A stretch of 64,000 nucleotides of DNA from Sphagnum compactum (lineage: Eukaryota > Bryophyta > Sphagnopsida > Sphagnales). Positions within the stretch are counted from its first letter, which is position 1. Each line of letters starts with the position of its first letter. The notes under the pieces were generated by a model, which made no database searches, had not been told where the DNA came from, and saw only the letters and a program-made list of their open reading frames with translations. The stretch spans positions 19,151,872-19,215,871 of the forward strand of contig OZ234497.1 in the NCBI GenBank assembly GCA_965153455.1, written 5' to 3'. The position numbers and the translations under genes were made by a program. Below are positions 15,338 through 25,181 of the stretch, one piece after another.

Positions 15338-16936
15338 TTTAATTTCCCAATTGACAAGTTTGTGATGGATTGAGCCACAAAGAAAATTGATCCCTTAATC
15401 ACCCAAATCAAAGCATTCAAAGATTACTATAAATTACAAAACAACCCAATCAACCCATTTTGGTGATCAACTTGCCCAACAAAATGCCTTTTTAATTTAC
15501 ATAAAGCAAATTTGGATCAACAAAAGATTGCATTCAATCTAATCCCTGGAGGCTGGAACACCCAAAATCAACCAATTTTTGTAGTAAAATCTGGCCACAA
15601 AAATAGCAATCAACCTAAAGCAATCATCCAATTAGTTTTTGCAAGTTATAGTAATGAGTATGATGATGATGATGATGATGAAGAAGATGCTGATGCAATT
15701 CTTCTCTTCAGCAGAAAAAATGCATCATTGCTCTTCACTAAACATCCTCAGATTCATAGCAATCATGTTGCTTGCTGTTGTTGTCCCCCCTTTCTTCCCC
15801 AACTTCTTCACTTCATTTCTTCAACCCATTTCTCCAATCATTTGTTCTTCACCCATTTCTTTTCTTCACTCCATTTCTTCTTCAACCCATTTCTCCAATC
15901 ATTTGTTCTTCACCCATTTCTTTTCTTCACTCTATTTCTTCTTCAACCCATTTCTTCATATGGTGCATTGATCCGAATGCAAGTGAGGTTGCAAATCTGG
16001 AAGCAGGCTTGAGGCTTTCTCTCTCTCGGGTTTTCTGGATCAGGTATGCCTCCTTGCTCATTGGAAGTTTCTTCGGATTTGCTGCTCTTCTTCTTCTTTT
16101 TGTGTGCATCAACTGTGCTATTCTACATTTGCAAGTTTCTGGATTAGGTCATTATCACCATTGGCTTTTTAGTGTGGATTTCTGATGATATTTCTGCTGG
16201 TATTATTTTCTGGGGTGCATCTGTTTTGTAACATGGTCAGATCTTTTTGTCTCCAGGCACTAGATCTATCAGTGGTGGTTGTGTTTTTTGTTCAAGCTCT
16301 TTCTGGGTCATCACTTTGCAAGTGATTTGTTGTTGTTTTAGGTGGTCAGATCATTACTAGGTCATGCTTGATGTTACTCATAGCTTAGCTCACTTGGTCA
16401 ATCACACATGCACAATGTGTGAAATGTCCAAGTGTGAACTTCTGGGTTCTAGGGGAAAGATTTTTTGTTGATCTTGTTATGGGTCTTATGATTGTCAATC
16501 TCTGGATATGGAGGCAGTAGCCCTAATAATAGCAAAGAGAGATTCAGTCAGGTTTATCAGCAGAAATGGTGCCAGTCAACTTTTGAAAGTTTTTTCCATA
16601 GCTAGAAAAATCCAGAGATTTAGTCTCTGTGGTCAGATACAGGGCGATCTTGTCTTCTGAGCTTAAATTTTCTGTCTCTAGAATTGTGGATCAAACAGCA
16701 TTGCATGCAGATCCAGAGGTTTCTCAGCTTTCAGATTTGTGCAAAAATCTTGATGTGTAGAGAATTTGGGGTGAGAGACTTCTGAATGACCAACTGTGGG
16801 TTTGTCAGATAGTTCCAAATCACTGGGGAAGAATGCTGAACTGAAGCATGGTAAATAGAAATTTATGAACTTTTAAAGTCTTCATCAGTTTCAAATGATC
16901 TGTTGTGAATACATGGTGCAGTGTTCAAGCTTGGCA
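15338..16936 (+). promoter_or_regulatory. Upstream region and probable 5' UTR of the oxidoreductase gene
   Basis: This precedes the oxidoreductase start. It turns C+T-rich at about 15.78-16.13 kb and is richer in G+C than the DNA to the left, as expected for a transcribed leader. A run ending ATCAG|GTATG near 16042 could be a 5'-UTR donor. A GGTGCAG acceptor ends at 16920, only 16 nt before the chosen ATG, so a leader intron of about 0.9 kb is possible. The overlapping open frames at 15512-16185 are rich in Phe, Ser and His. They arise because a 61-bp repeat stays open in several frames, and I do not regard them as protein-coding. Confidence 0.4.
15821..15958 (+). repeat. 61-bp C/T-rich tandem repeat, about 2.3 copies
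   Basis: The phrase TCAACCCATTTCTCCAATCA recurs at 15821 and 15882, and its first half again at 15943, giving a 61-bp period. The first two units are nearly identical. The period is not a multiple of three, so successive units are read in different frames; this explains several parallel low-complexity open frames here. It lies in the probable leader or promoter of the oxidoreductase gene. Confidence 0.8.
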
Positions 16937-19900
16937 ATGGGGGAAGTGACAGAGGACACAGTGCCAGGGTTGGCATTGGTGGGGGCAGGACAGTTTGCTT
17001 GCACAACTTATGTACCAAAGCTTGGAGATTTGGCTCACCTTGCTTCTCTTAAGGTCATCTGGAGTCGCTCAAAGGTTTGTATGATCACAAGCAAAATCTT
17101 CTTGTGCTTCTACCATTGCAAGGAACTTAGGGTGGGTGGGTCACAAAATGGGTCTATTATTCCAGGGCAAGAAGGTTTCCAGTTTGAAGATTTTCAAATC
17201 TCTCCTATTATCAAGATTGTCTGCAAACAAAATTCAGGCCTAGACACAGAAGAAACAAAAACAGGGCCCTGTCTAACAAGTATGGAGAATGAGTGGCAGG
17301 ATGCAGCTTTGAAGGGGTTGGACCTGGCAAAACCTTATGCACCCGAAGCAGAAGCAAAGTGGGGAGACGAGGGCTTGGAGGCCATATGGAATGATAAAAG
17401 AATTCACGCAGTTGCTGTTGTCTTGCCAGCACAAGCTCAGGTTTGACCCCCACCCAGTGGAAGCAGTTTTGTCTTGACATCTCTACCTAGTGTCTAGGAC
17501 TGAAAAACAAGGCACACTGGTATATAGGGGCATTACACAAAGTATTTGCTGCAAAGGGCTTGCTGTGGTTCCTTGCAATTTTCAAAACATCACCTCTTCC
17601 TTGTTAGGTTTTTTTTTCTTCTGGTAGCAATAGCAGCTTTAGACAAATGCTTGATACAACCAGCAGCTCAGCATCAACACATATGTGTTGCACTTTGCAG
17701 CTGAATGTTGTTTTACAAGCGCTTCAAGCAGGAAAGCATGTGATACAAGGTGCGAATTCCATTTATAATATCATGCAATGTTTTGGTCATCTCTTGGCAG
17801 TTTTCAGCATTGGGAACTTCATTTATTGCTCTGGATTGTTTTGGGTCACTCTGAGTTTGTGATCTCTTTCAGTTGGTGTAGGGTTAGAAGGCAGATCCAG
17901 AAAACTGTTCTAGGCTATCCTTTTCTAAAGATGTATGACAGAGTAATACACCTATTTTCTGAGTTTTATATTGTCGAAAGCTCTATCGCAATTTATTGTG
18001 TTTTGGAGCAAGTGAATTGGAGTCAAAGCATGTTCATATTTGTTTTCAGGGGGACTGATATGCATTTGATTTTCTTTGTGGATGGCCTTCTTTCTTTTTG
18101 TTATGCATTGGTGAAGAAAAGCCTGTTGGTCCAAGTGAGTCTCTACACTCCTTTAACCCATTGAAATACTGTCACAAGTTTTGCAGCTGGTAGAGCATAT
18201 GTCTGATCTGATATCTTCAACAGGATAGTTGTGACCTGAGACTTCAGATTTGCAATTGTATGCTCTAAATTCTCAATGCTATAGAAAGTACTGTTCCTTT
18301 CTTCTTCATGATTCCCCTCTACCCAATGTATGAATCCCACCTTTCTCTCTGCTAATGTGATAGATCATGCACATGGGTGCAGCTGTTGCGGAGGTGCGCA
18401 AGGCATGGTCAGCATATCAAGCTCTCGCTACCCAAAAGCTGAAGCTTCCGATTTGGGCAGTAGCAGAGAACTATCGATTTGAGCCTGGGCTCATTCAGGT
18501 GCAGCTCCCTCAACCATGGTTAGACCAAGTTGAACTTGTCAGATTCTTTCATGCTGATTTTGTTGCAACTAATACACTGGGTTTTTGTACTTCACCCCTA
18601 TTGAGTTGTTGTGTTTTTCCAGTTGCAATAATCTGTTGGAATTTTTCACTCACCAGGCAGCAAGGTTTGTAAAGGAGGCAGGAGCATTGATGGCTGTTCA
18701 GGTCACAATGGAGGTACCCATGAACAGCTCCAATCCCTACTTCCTCAGTACCTGGCGCCGTGATCCCGACTTCAAGGTAAAAGACGATCTGGACAAAGTC
18801 ATGACAAGTTTCATTTTCTTTGCAGGTCTAGTTTGTCACTTCTGTGTTTTTTCTTCTAACCTATGTCTTCAGTCCTTTTCTGGGAGTTTTTCTTTAACTT
18901 AAAGGAATAGTTTTGTGCCCTGGTCCTGGTTTCCTTAATTGTGAGTAAGGAGATACTTATGATGTGTGAGTTATGGTTCTGATAATGCAGGGCGGATTTT
19001 TGATTGATGTCGGTGTCCATTTTATCGCAGGACTGCGTTTGGTATACTCGTCTCTACTTTCATGGGTTCATGGTTTAGATTTAGTTCTCAGTTTGTGATA
19101 CACCAAATCTCTAAACTCTGAAGTTAACCATCTCACGCCAATCAAAAAACTACAGCATAAGGAAGAGGCTCTCTCAGTCACAGAAGCTTCAGCTTGTGTC
19201 CAAGGCTTTTTTTCCCCCCTCCATCTGGATGCATCTTCACATTAATGTCAATTGGGTATGAACGATAGGAGAAGTTGAAAATTTTCGACATTCCACGGTG
19301 TGGGTTTTTTGAACCTTTTGCAGATTGTGGGTTCGGAGGTCTCTTCTGTGTCAGCTTTAGCCACACATGTCAACTCATCATTGCCCAACCCTGACAATAT
19401 ATCCTCACTTCTGTAAGTTACCATTCTTCCTCAATTCATGAACTAACAAAACCACCCACCTTCAACATTTCATGCATGGAAACATCAGATACTGTCTTTA
19501 AAGGCAGTGATTGTAGCAGTTCTTTGTCATTACATTGACATGATTTTCTATGTGTACAATCTGCCAGGCAATTTTCAAATGGATGTACAGGAGTACTCAA
19601 CCTTTCTCTCTCTGCAACAACAAGAAAGGTTGTTGCCGCTCTATATGAAGATACACTGGTTACATTCGTTCTTCCCTTTCGATTAGGCTAGCTTGACTCT
19701 GAACATGTTGACGTTTTGAGTTTAAGCTCTTCTGGCCTAACCACAGTTTGCTCTGTAGGTAAGCTGGCGGGTTGTCGGCTCTTTGGGTACAGTGGAAGCT
19801 GTACGTGGTGTGGAAGATGGAAAACATGGCTACAAGGTACGGTTTGCTTGCATAATAGTCTTGACATCAGACATGGATGCCAGTTACAAATGTTTGGTTT

Positions 19901-20575
19901 GAAAATGTTGAAACAGTTACAACAGTTGAGACTCAGTTGTGGCTTTTTCAATTGCAGTGTACATTTCACCCTTCTAAAGGGAGTCCACAGGAAGGTTTTG
20001 GTGCTTTTGCTGGTGTGCAAGAGGAGTTAAAATCATTTGTAGTGGATGTGTCACAGGCTCTATCTGAGGTATGTTTCAATCTTCATTTTGACCCATTTCT
20101 TGCTCTTCTTTTTATCATCATGTTTCTCTCAACCTACAAAGACCAATAATGGTGTTCAATCATCCTGACCAACTAGAAGTATATACCTTTTTACCTGATT
20201 AGTGAGTGTTGTTGCAAGAAACAAGGGAGGGTAATGTTTTCTTGACAGGAAATATTGGGAATGTTAGTTCTGCCTTGTGCATAAAACAGATATCTCAATA
20301 GTTTCTGTCAAGAACCACTTGCTGTGCAACATGCAAAATCTACAAGAGACCCTAAATTAACAACAGGAGGTCAATGTCAAGCAATTCAGAGTGGAACCAA
20401 CTGAGCTTATACCTGGTTGGAATCATGACCTCAGGAAAGATCAGCAGAGCAAGCTGACAAGCGGAGCTCTGTCCTGGAAGCAATGCGGGATCTGGCTGTT
20501 TTGGAGGCTATGCTGCAATCCAGTGACAATAAAGGAATTCCAACTAGTGTTATAATTGACATGATCACAGAGTAG
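16937..20575 (+). CDS. Gfo/Idh/MocA-family NAD(P)-dependent oxidoreductase, 12 exons
   Basis: Predicted soluble oxidoreductase of 370 aa, in the Rossmann-fold family that includes Arabidopsis At4g17370 and yeast YMR315W; the substrate is unknown. Exons: 16937-17074, 17300-17440, 17701-17749, 18117-18134, 18383-18498, 18657-18776, 18991-19041, 19324-19412, 19568-19628, 19759-19836, 19958-20068, 20435-20575. All introns are GT-AG and phases agree throughout. Visible motifs are the nucleotide-binding GAGQF (residues 16-20), EKP (110-112, on the 18-nt exon 4), VAENYRFEP (142-150), NSSNPYF then TWRR in exon 6, and GGFLIDVGVH (195-204), the usual GG-D-G-H motif near the active site. Length matches plant homologues (about 370 aa). 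The ATG at 16937 is chosen because it directly precedes the Rossmann strand; in-frame ATGs at 16895 and 16913 lie before a possible leader-intron acceptor. It is convergent with the HVA22 gene. Function beyond the family is inference. Confidence 0.9.
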
Positions 20576-21642
20576 AGCTTTGCATTAAACAACTTATACA
20601 AAACTCTTGAAACTGGACTTCATCTTGAAATCATCTTCCATATGCACCTAAAACTATATACTGAATGCTGGGTTTTTTAACCAAAATACAGAGCTTGAGC
20701 ACAGGTTTTGATCAGTAAAGTATTCATTGAGCTCAACCTTTTCTCCATAGATTTTTCTAAGGCTTTTTTGTCAGAAACATGTTGGTTTAAGGCATGTATG
20801 ATAATCTGCTCTGGACCTCGCAATGTCTACATGGCTGAAAACAGTTGCCACAAATTATCAATGAATGAAGATGTGCTCAGGACTTTTCACAATGCTGCAA
20901 TAAACCCATAAGATCTTGTTTTTACAAAAATAACCTCTGCCAATGTTGGCCACAATTTTTGCATATTGATCCAACTGCCAAGTAAACTGAAAAACAAGAC
21001 CATTGAAAACAAATGTACCAAAGTTTTGTAGACAACAGAAAGCACTCCATCCTTTTGACATAAGGAAGCTGAAAATTGGATCAATTGTCAATTGCACAAA
21101 AGAGCAATAGAGCAATCAAAAATGTTTTTTTTCCTTCCGCACACAACTGGCACCTGTTAGTTTATCTGAGCAAACAAAACTTGGCATTTACTTTTTGGAT
21201 AATCCTCCTTAACTGCTCCACCGGTTCTTTCTGGACTCTGCTGCAGCCTTCATAAACACAAGACACACTCTCTCATCAAAGAAAATCCACTTTCAGAAAC
21301 GAATAAATAGTACACTGGTTTTCATATGTAAGATCTACCAATAGGTGCACAATTACACAACACTTAGAAAATGCAGAGAGAAATTCATTGTTGCAGAAAA
21401 GACTCCAACAACAACAATTTGGAGCTAACACAACAATGAGTGCAGTCTTAACCTCATGAGAGTCACTCACAAAGTGCCAGACCATCACCTTTGTCAGAAG
21501 CAGCAGTGATGAGCTGCCATGACTACCAACTGACTGCATCAGCTCCCAACAGTGCACATAGATAAAGAATATGATAATCAGCCCCAAAGTCTTGGCAACT
21601 AGAGATACCCTGATACAGGAAAGGTGGAGAGGGGGAATGTTG
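20576..21642. other. Intergenic space between convergent genes, probable 3' UTRs
   Basis: About 1.07 kb separates the stop of the oxidoreductase (+) from the stop of the HVA22-like gene (-). It should hold both 3' UTRs. An AATAAA at about 20897 on the + strand could serve the oxidoreductase. The short open frames here have no recognisable motifs. No transposon sequence is evident. Confidence 0.5.
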
Positions 21643-22881
21643 TCAACTCACTGCAGCCATGATTTTGTCAAAGGCATCTGAACCATTGTCATTAATGAAC
21701 TGGGCAACTGAGTTGCATGCCTCAGGGCTTATGGAAGACAAAAACTTGCGCTGGGTGTCAGTCAGCTTCGCATCTGCATTCTGAACAGTGCTGTAGAAAT
21801 AGGGTCTCACGTACTGCTCATAAACAATAGTTCCTCCTCTGAACTGTGGCAACACCAACCATGCTGCCACTGCCAGCTTAATTGTGGACCACAATGGAAT
21901 CCTAGTGTGTAGCCAAAACAGAGATTTTGAACTTCCATCATCAGATGCAGAAAAGAATATCACAGATCAAATCTCTACCTCCAACATCAGTTTACAACAC
22001 TATTTCTTGAGTAAGAGATCACAATATCTGTGTGCACATTTCAAGTTTCTTGCACTACAAATTACTATTAGCCTCTAGTTCAAAACTTGATTTTTCCAGC
22101 AAATCCTTTGCATTGCACATGCTTCTCACTCTCTATTGTGCACATGGACAGATTTCAATAAGGTAGCAAGAAAGTAAGAAGACACAGAGAAGTAGGAGAC
22201 TTCTTTTTACCATGCAAAAATGGGAGCAGCAACCAGCTCCAAAAGTGACACAAATGAATACAGCACCCAATAGGTCAGCCATAGCTGATCATCTTCCTTG
22301 AATGGGCTCTCTATAGCCTTGATTGATGCATAGCTGTAACATAATTCCAAAACAGAAACCCAAAGCTGTATGGATCACCAAATTCCTTTCTGCAGCAGTC
22401 TTTTTTATACATATGAAACTCATCAGAGTCAAAGAAATTCCAACTTTGCAAAAACACCACTGGCATGCATTTAGTCACAAGACAAAACGAGATGGTGATG
22501 ACTGGAGCTGGAATAAGCAATGGGTTTAGGGTTTAGGGTTAGGATACTCACAGAGGGTATAGTAGCATCACCACTGGTCTGCAAACAACCCAAATTCAAG
22601 CATCCCAAAGCTTAGCAGCCAACAACATCCGAGTTCATTCACTAGTTACAAAAAATTCAGGCAAGTTTCTTCGCCATAGAAGACATTATTCTCTCTCGGA
22701 TTCATTAATACTTTCGTTACCATTTTTAACCCAGAAACAAAGAAACAGACAAGACAGACAAGAAGGAAAAACATACATAATTGCAAACCCCAACTACTCA
22801 GCACATTGCCATGCACATAGAGCACACAACGTACCCTGCTAATGCATTGGCGCGGAGAACTAAAGCCCAAAACCACCCCAT
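21643..22881 (-). CDS. HVA22-like protein (TB2/DP1/HVA22, Yop1/REEP family), 4 exons
   Basis: Small ER membrane-shaping protein of 151 aa. Family members insert hydrophobic hairpins into tubular ER; barley HVA22 is induced by abscisic acid and stress. Exons on the - strand: 22881-22835, 22578-22552 (only 27 nt), 22333-22211, 21901-21643, all with GT-AG introns and matching phases. Motifs: AGPVVMLLYPLYASIKAIES (15-34) is the conserved N-terminal signature; DDQLWLTYWVLYSFVSLLEL (39-58) is the first hydrophobic hairpin; W66-IPLW (67-70), IKLAVAAWLVLPQFRGG (73-89), IYE-like IVYEQYVRPYF (91-101) follow. The polar tail ends KIMAAVS. The ATG gives a hydrophobic N-terminus of normal family length. 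Intron 1 carries a telomere-like tract at 22523-22542. The upstream region holds three G-boxes, consistent with ABA control, which is inference. Confidence 0.9.
22523..22542 (-). repeat. Telomere-like tract inside HVA22 intron 1
   Basis: Two to three TTTAGGG-type units on the + strand (AAACCCTAAACCC on the gene's strand) lie in the first intron of the HVA22-like gene, about 25 nt past the end of exon 2 in transcription order from exon 1 to 3 at its downstream side. Short interstitial tracts of this kind (telo-boxes) are common near plant promoters and 5' introns. Confidence 0.6.
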
Positions 22882-22959
22882 CTCTGCCCGCCGATGTTGC
22901 AAATGAGGACCTGCCACAGAAAGAGATAATCCGTCCTTTGTATTAGTATATGCTGCGAC

Positions 22960-22965
22960 ACGTGA
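22960..22965. promoter_or_regulatory. G-box CACGTG, about 80 nt before the HVA22 start
   Basis: A GACACGTGAT sequence lies within the probable 5' UTR or core promoter. CACGTG is the bZIP/bHLH G-box core and part of ABA-response elements. The proximal position is unusual for an enhancer site, so it may be non-functional. Confidence 0.35.
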
Positions 22966-23090
22966 TTCTGCTCTCGCTTGTTCCTTTCCTTTCCTTCTCG
23001 TTTCCCCTCTCTCTGTCTCTCTCTCCCACAGTTACAAACAAAAGACAAGAAGTGCAAGCTACAAAACAAATGAGGGTTCACAACAACAGC

Positions 23091-23308
23091 AACCCAAGTC
23101 AAGTTTTTTGGATCCTCGACAACCCAATGAAGAATTAGAAAGAGGCGAGGACGCTGACAAACAGTGGCAGATCCGCGGCAACAACAACAACTACAACAAC
23201 TGACCAAATTTGAAAGGAACACAAACACGGCAAAATCTGCGCAACCGCAGCGACCCAAGTCGAGTTTTTTGGATCCTTAACAACCCAATGAAGAATACAA
23301 AGAGACGA
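23091..23308. repeat. Direct repeat pair (about 57 bp, 161-bp offset) upstream of HVA22
   Basis: Copy 1 at 23091-23147 and copy 2 at 23252-23308 share ACCCAAGTC-AGTTTTTTGG, GGATCCT and ACAACCCAATGAAGAA, with a few substitutions. Read on the - strand both encode a similar peptide (HWVV-DPKN-TWVA), but there is no sign of a larger coding unit. It lies between the proximal and distal G-boxes. Confidence 0.75.
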
Positions 23309-23445
23309 AATCGCCAACAGCCACCAATCCGCGCAACAAACTCACCAAATCCGCCGTGCAAAAGTGTGATGCGCAACAACCCACAAACAGCACCAGGACG
23401 CAAAACGCAACCACAAGACTGTAATCCGACGGTTAGAAATGACGC

Positions 23446-23451
23446 CACGTG
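23446..23451. promoter_or_regulatory. G-box/ABRE-like site GCCACGTGG
   Basis: The full context CGCCACGTGGAA carries the ACGTGG ABRE core in both orientations. It lies about 565 nt upstream of the HVA22-like ATG and 39 nt from the next G-box. Paired ABREs are the known arrangement for ABA-responsive promoters; assignment to this gene is inference. Confidence 0.5.
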
Positions 23452-23484
23452 GAAAATCTTTAGGAGAGACGTCCATATGAGTGA

Positions 23485-23490
23485 CACGTG
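23485..23490. promoter_or_regulatory. G-box/ABRE-like site GACACGTGGC
   Basis: On the + strand the context is TGACACGTGGCA, a strong match to the ACGTGGC ABRE. It lies about 604 nt before the HVA22-like ATG and is paired with the site at 23446. Confidence 0.55.
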
Positions 23491-23639
23491 GCAGACCGAT
23501 GGCGTCCCAAGACGCTGTACTGGAGGAGGAGGAGAAGGAGACGCCGTAAAATTTTACCACGATTTTTATTACTGCGGAGTTTTTTCACTTTTTACCCCCC
23601 CCGCCCTTCCTAGGGTTTTCTGGTAGGTACAATTGGCGC

Positions 23640-24208
23640 CCTTTTTTCCCCATTTCAAATTATTTAAATTAATGTTTGGGTCTTAATTTTTTTAAATTAA
23701 TGTTTGGGTTTTTTTAATTATTTAAATTAATGTTTGGACTTTTTAATTATTTTAATTTAATTATTTAAATTGATGTTCGTTTTTTAATTATTATTTATTT
23801 AATTTAAATTGAAACATAAAAAAAGGTTCCGTCTTTTTAAATCAAATAAATAATAATTTTTTAATTTTTTTTGAAAAATTGGTTTGTTAACATAAGTAAA
23901 GACGGCACCAAAAAATAAAATAAAAATGCATATTGAATTAGAATATTGGAAAATTAGAATGAAATAATAATGCACAAAGGGTGAAAAAATCAAAACAATA
24001 AAAACACAACCAAAATTAAATGAATATATATATATCATGTTTGAAATAGGTTCTATACATAGGTAGGTAGGTAGGTAGGTGGGTAGGTAGGAAAACAGAT
24101 AGGTAGGTAACAAAATTGCCTCAATGGGCAAGTGATGTCACCACATGTCAAATATGTGATCAATGGCTTGGATGTGTCCAATATTTAGGGTAAAAAATTC
24201 AATTGCAA
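23640..24208. repeat. A+T-rich spacer with degenerate 35-40 bp repeat and TAGG microsatellite
   Basis: From 23655 to about 23800 the phrase AAATTAATGTTTGG recurs in several degraded units interspersed with TTTAATTATT. A TAGG(TAGG)n run with a few substitutions occupies about 24060-24108. No gene is visible between the HVA22 upstream region and the ISN1 gene's 3' side. Confidence 0.55.
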
Positions 24209-24425
24209 TTCTGCACTTGGGTTTGAAAGCAAAACAGAAACTCAACCAAGGCAAGAGAATTCAAGGACCAACAATGTAGGCAATACAATGGGAACTGCCT
24301 CTAGTTCAGGCAGAGAAGTCTTCTGCACTTGGGTTTGAAAGCAAAACAGAAACTCAACCAAGGCAAGAGAATTCAAGGACCAACAATGTAGGCAATACAA
24401 TGGGAACTGCCTCTAGTTCAGGCAG
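24209..24425. repeat. Tandem duplication: 105 identical bases at 112-bp period
   Basis: 24209-24313 and 24321-24425 are identical by eye over 105 bases, separated by seven bases (AGAAGTC). Identity this high in a window of heavily decayed repeats suggests a recent duplication or an assembly artefact. It lies about 0.8 kb beyond the ISN1 stop codon. Confidence 0.85.
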
Positions 24426-25181
24426 TGGTAAACACGGATCTACAATAGAATCCAATCATAAGCTTTGACTCCACTCTGGCAACACATTCTGCTGTTGACA
24501 AAGCTTCCTGAAAATGGCGAGAAGTGTTAAGTAATTTGCCAGTATGAACTCGTGGAATGAACTCAGAATGTACCCATCTTAGCATCATCCAGTTTTGTTG
24601 TTTGATATGTAACTTCAAGCCAGGCCACCATGACTCAGGATCAAACAGCTGAAACAACAGTCCAATGAGAACCCATATAGCATGCAAGTCATGAGACAAG
24701 ACAGTGGATAACAGCCATCAAAACAATCATCCTTATAGTTGTAGTCCAAATCAATCACCAAAGCTAGCAGAATCTACAATTTCCTTGGGTCCCAAAAAAT
24801 TTCATTGTCCCTGCTGCACAGTAGCTTTTTGATTGGTCTCATCAACTTACAAAAGGTGATGGCAATTTGCCAACCCTGGAGCCTTCAATTACTGCACCCT
24901 CTCAGGGAATTATTCAACTAAAAGCACATGTTTTTGCAGACAGTTTCCACTGTACTATTTGAAAATCTGAAGCAGTAAAACAGTGTATCCCAACAACTCT
25001 GGATCGACAACTTGCTACAAAATGGATCTCAGCAACAGTGTTTCTTTCTCACAAGAGTGGGGAGGAGATGATTACCTCACAGCTGAATGTCCAGCAGACT
25101 GTACAAGAATTGGAGGCAAGTAATAACGGAGATTATCTAAAAAAAATTCTAGCTTGCTGCAATTATCGGTCAGCAACTTTG
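24426..25181 (-). other. Region downstream of ISN1, probable 3' UTR in part
   Basis: No supportable gene. A 93-codon frame on the - strand (24699 down to 24418) has no motif I recognise and ends at the edge of the 112-bp duplication. The base composition is closer to the gene island than to the A+T-rich flanks, so part of this is probably the 3' UTR of ISN1. Confidence 0.4.

Larger units (their letters stand above)
22882..23630 (-). promoter_or_regulatory. Upstream region of the HVA22-like gene, G+C-rich with G-boxes
   Basis: This is the 5' flank of the HVA22-like gene and the most G+C-rich non-coding stretch in the window, ending abruptly at about 23.64 kb where very A+T-rich DNA begins. 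It contains three CACGTG palindromes (22960-22965, 23446-23451, 23485-23490) and a 57-bp direct repeat at a 161-bp period. The open frames crossing it on both strands have no recognisable domain and are probably chance frames in unspaced G+C-rich DNA. Confidence 0.5.

Noticed and set aside
15512-16185. Overlapping frames of 110-166 codons before the oxidoreductase gene
   Set aside because: They are products of a pyrimidine-rich 61-bp repeat that stays open in several frames; no domain, and they lie in the probable leader.
22860-23626. Frames of 98-138 codons on both strands upstream of the HVA22-like gene
   Set aside because: They overlap one another and the G-box-containing promoter, carry no domain, and are explained by locally high G+C content.
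24418-24699. 93-codon frame on the - strand downstream of ISN1
   Set aside because: No recognisable motif, no splice-consistent partner exon found, and it ends at the edge of a tandem duplication; more likely 3' UTR or chance.
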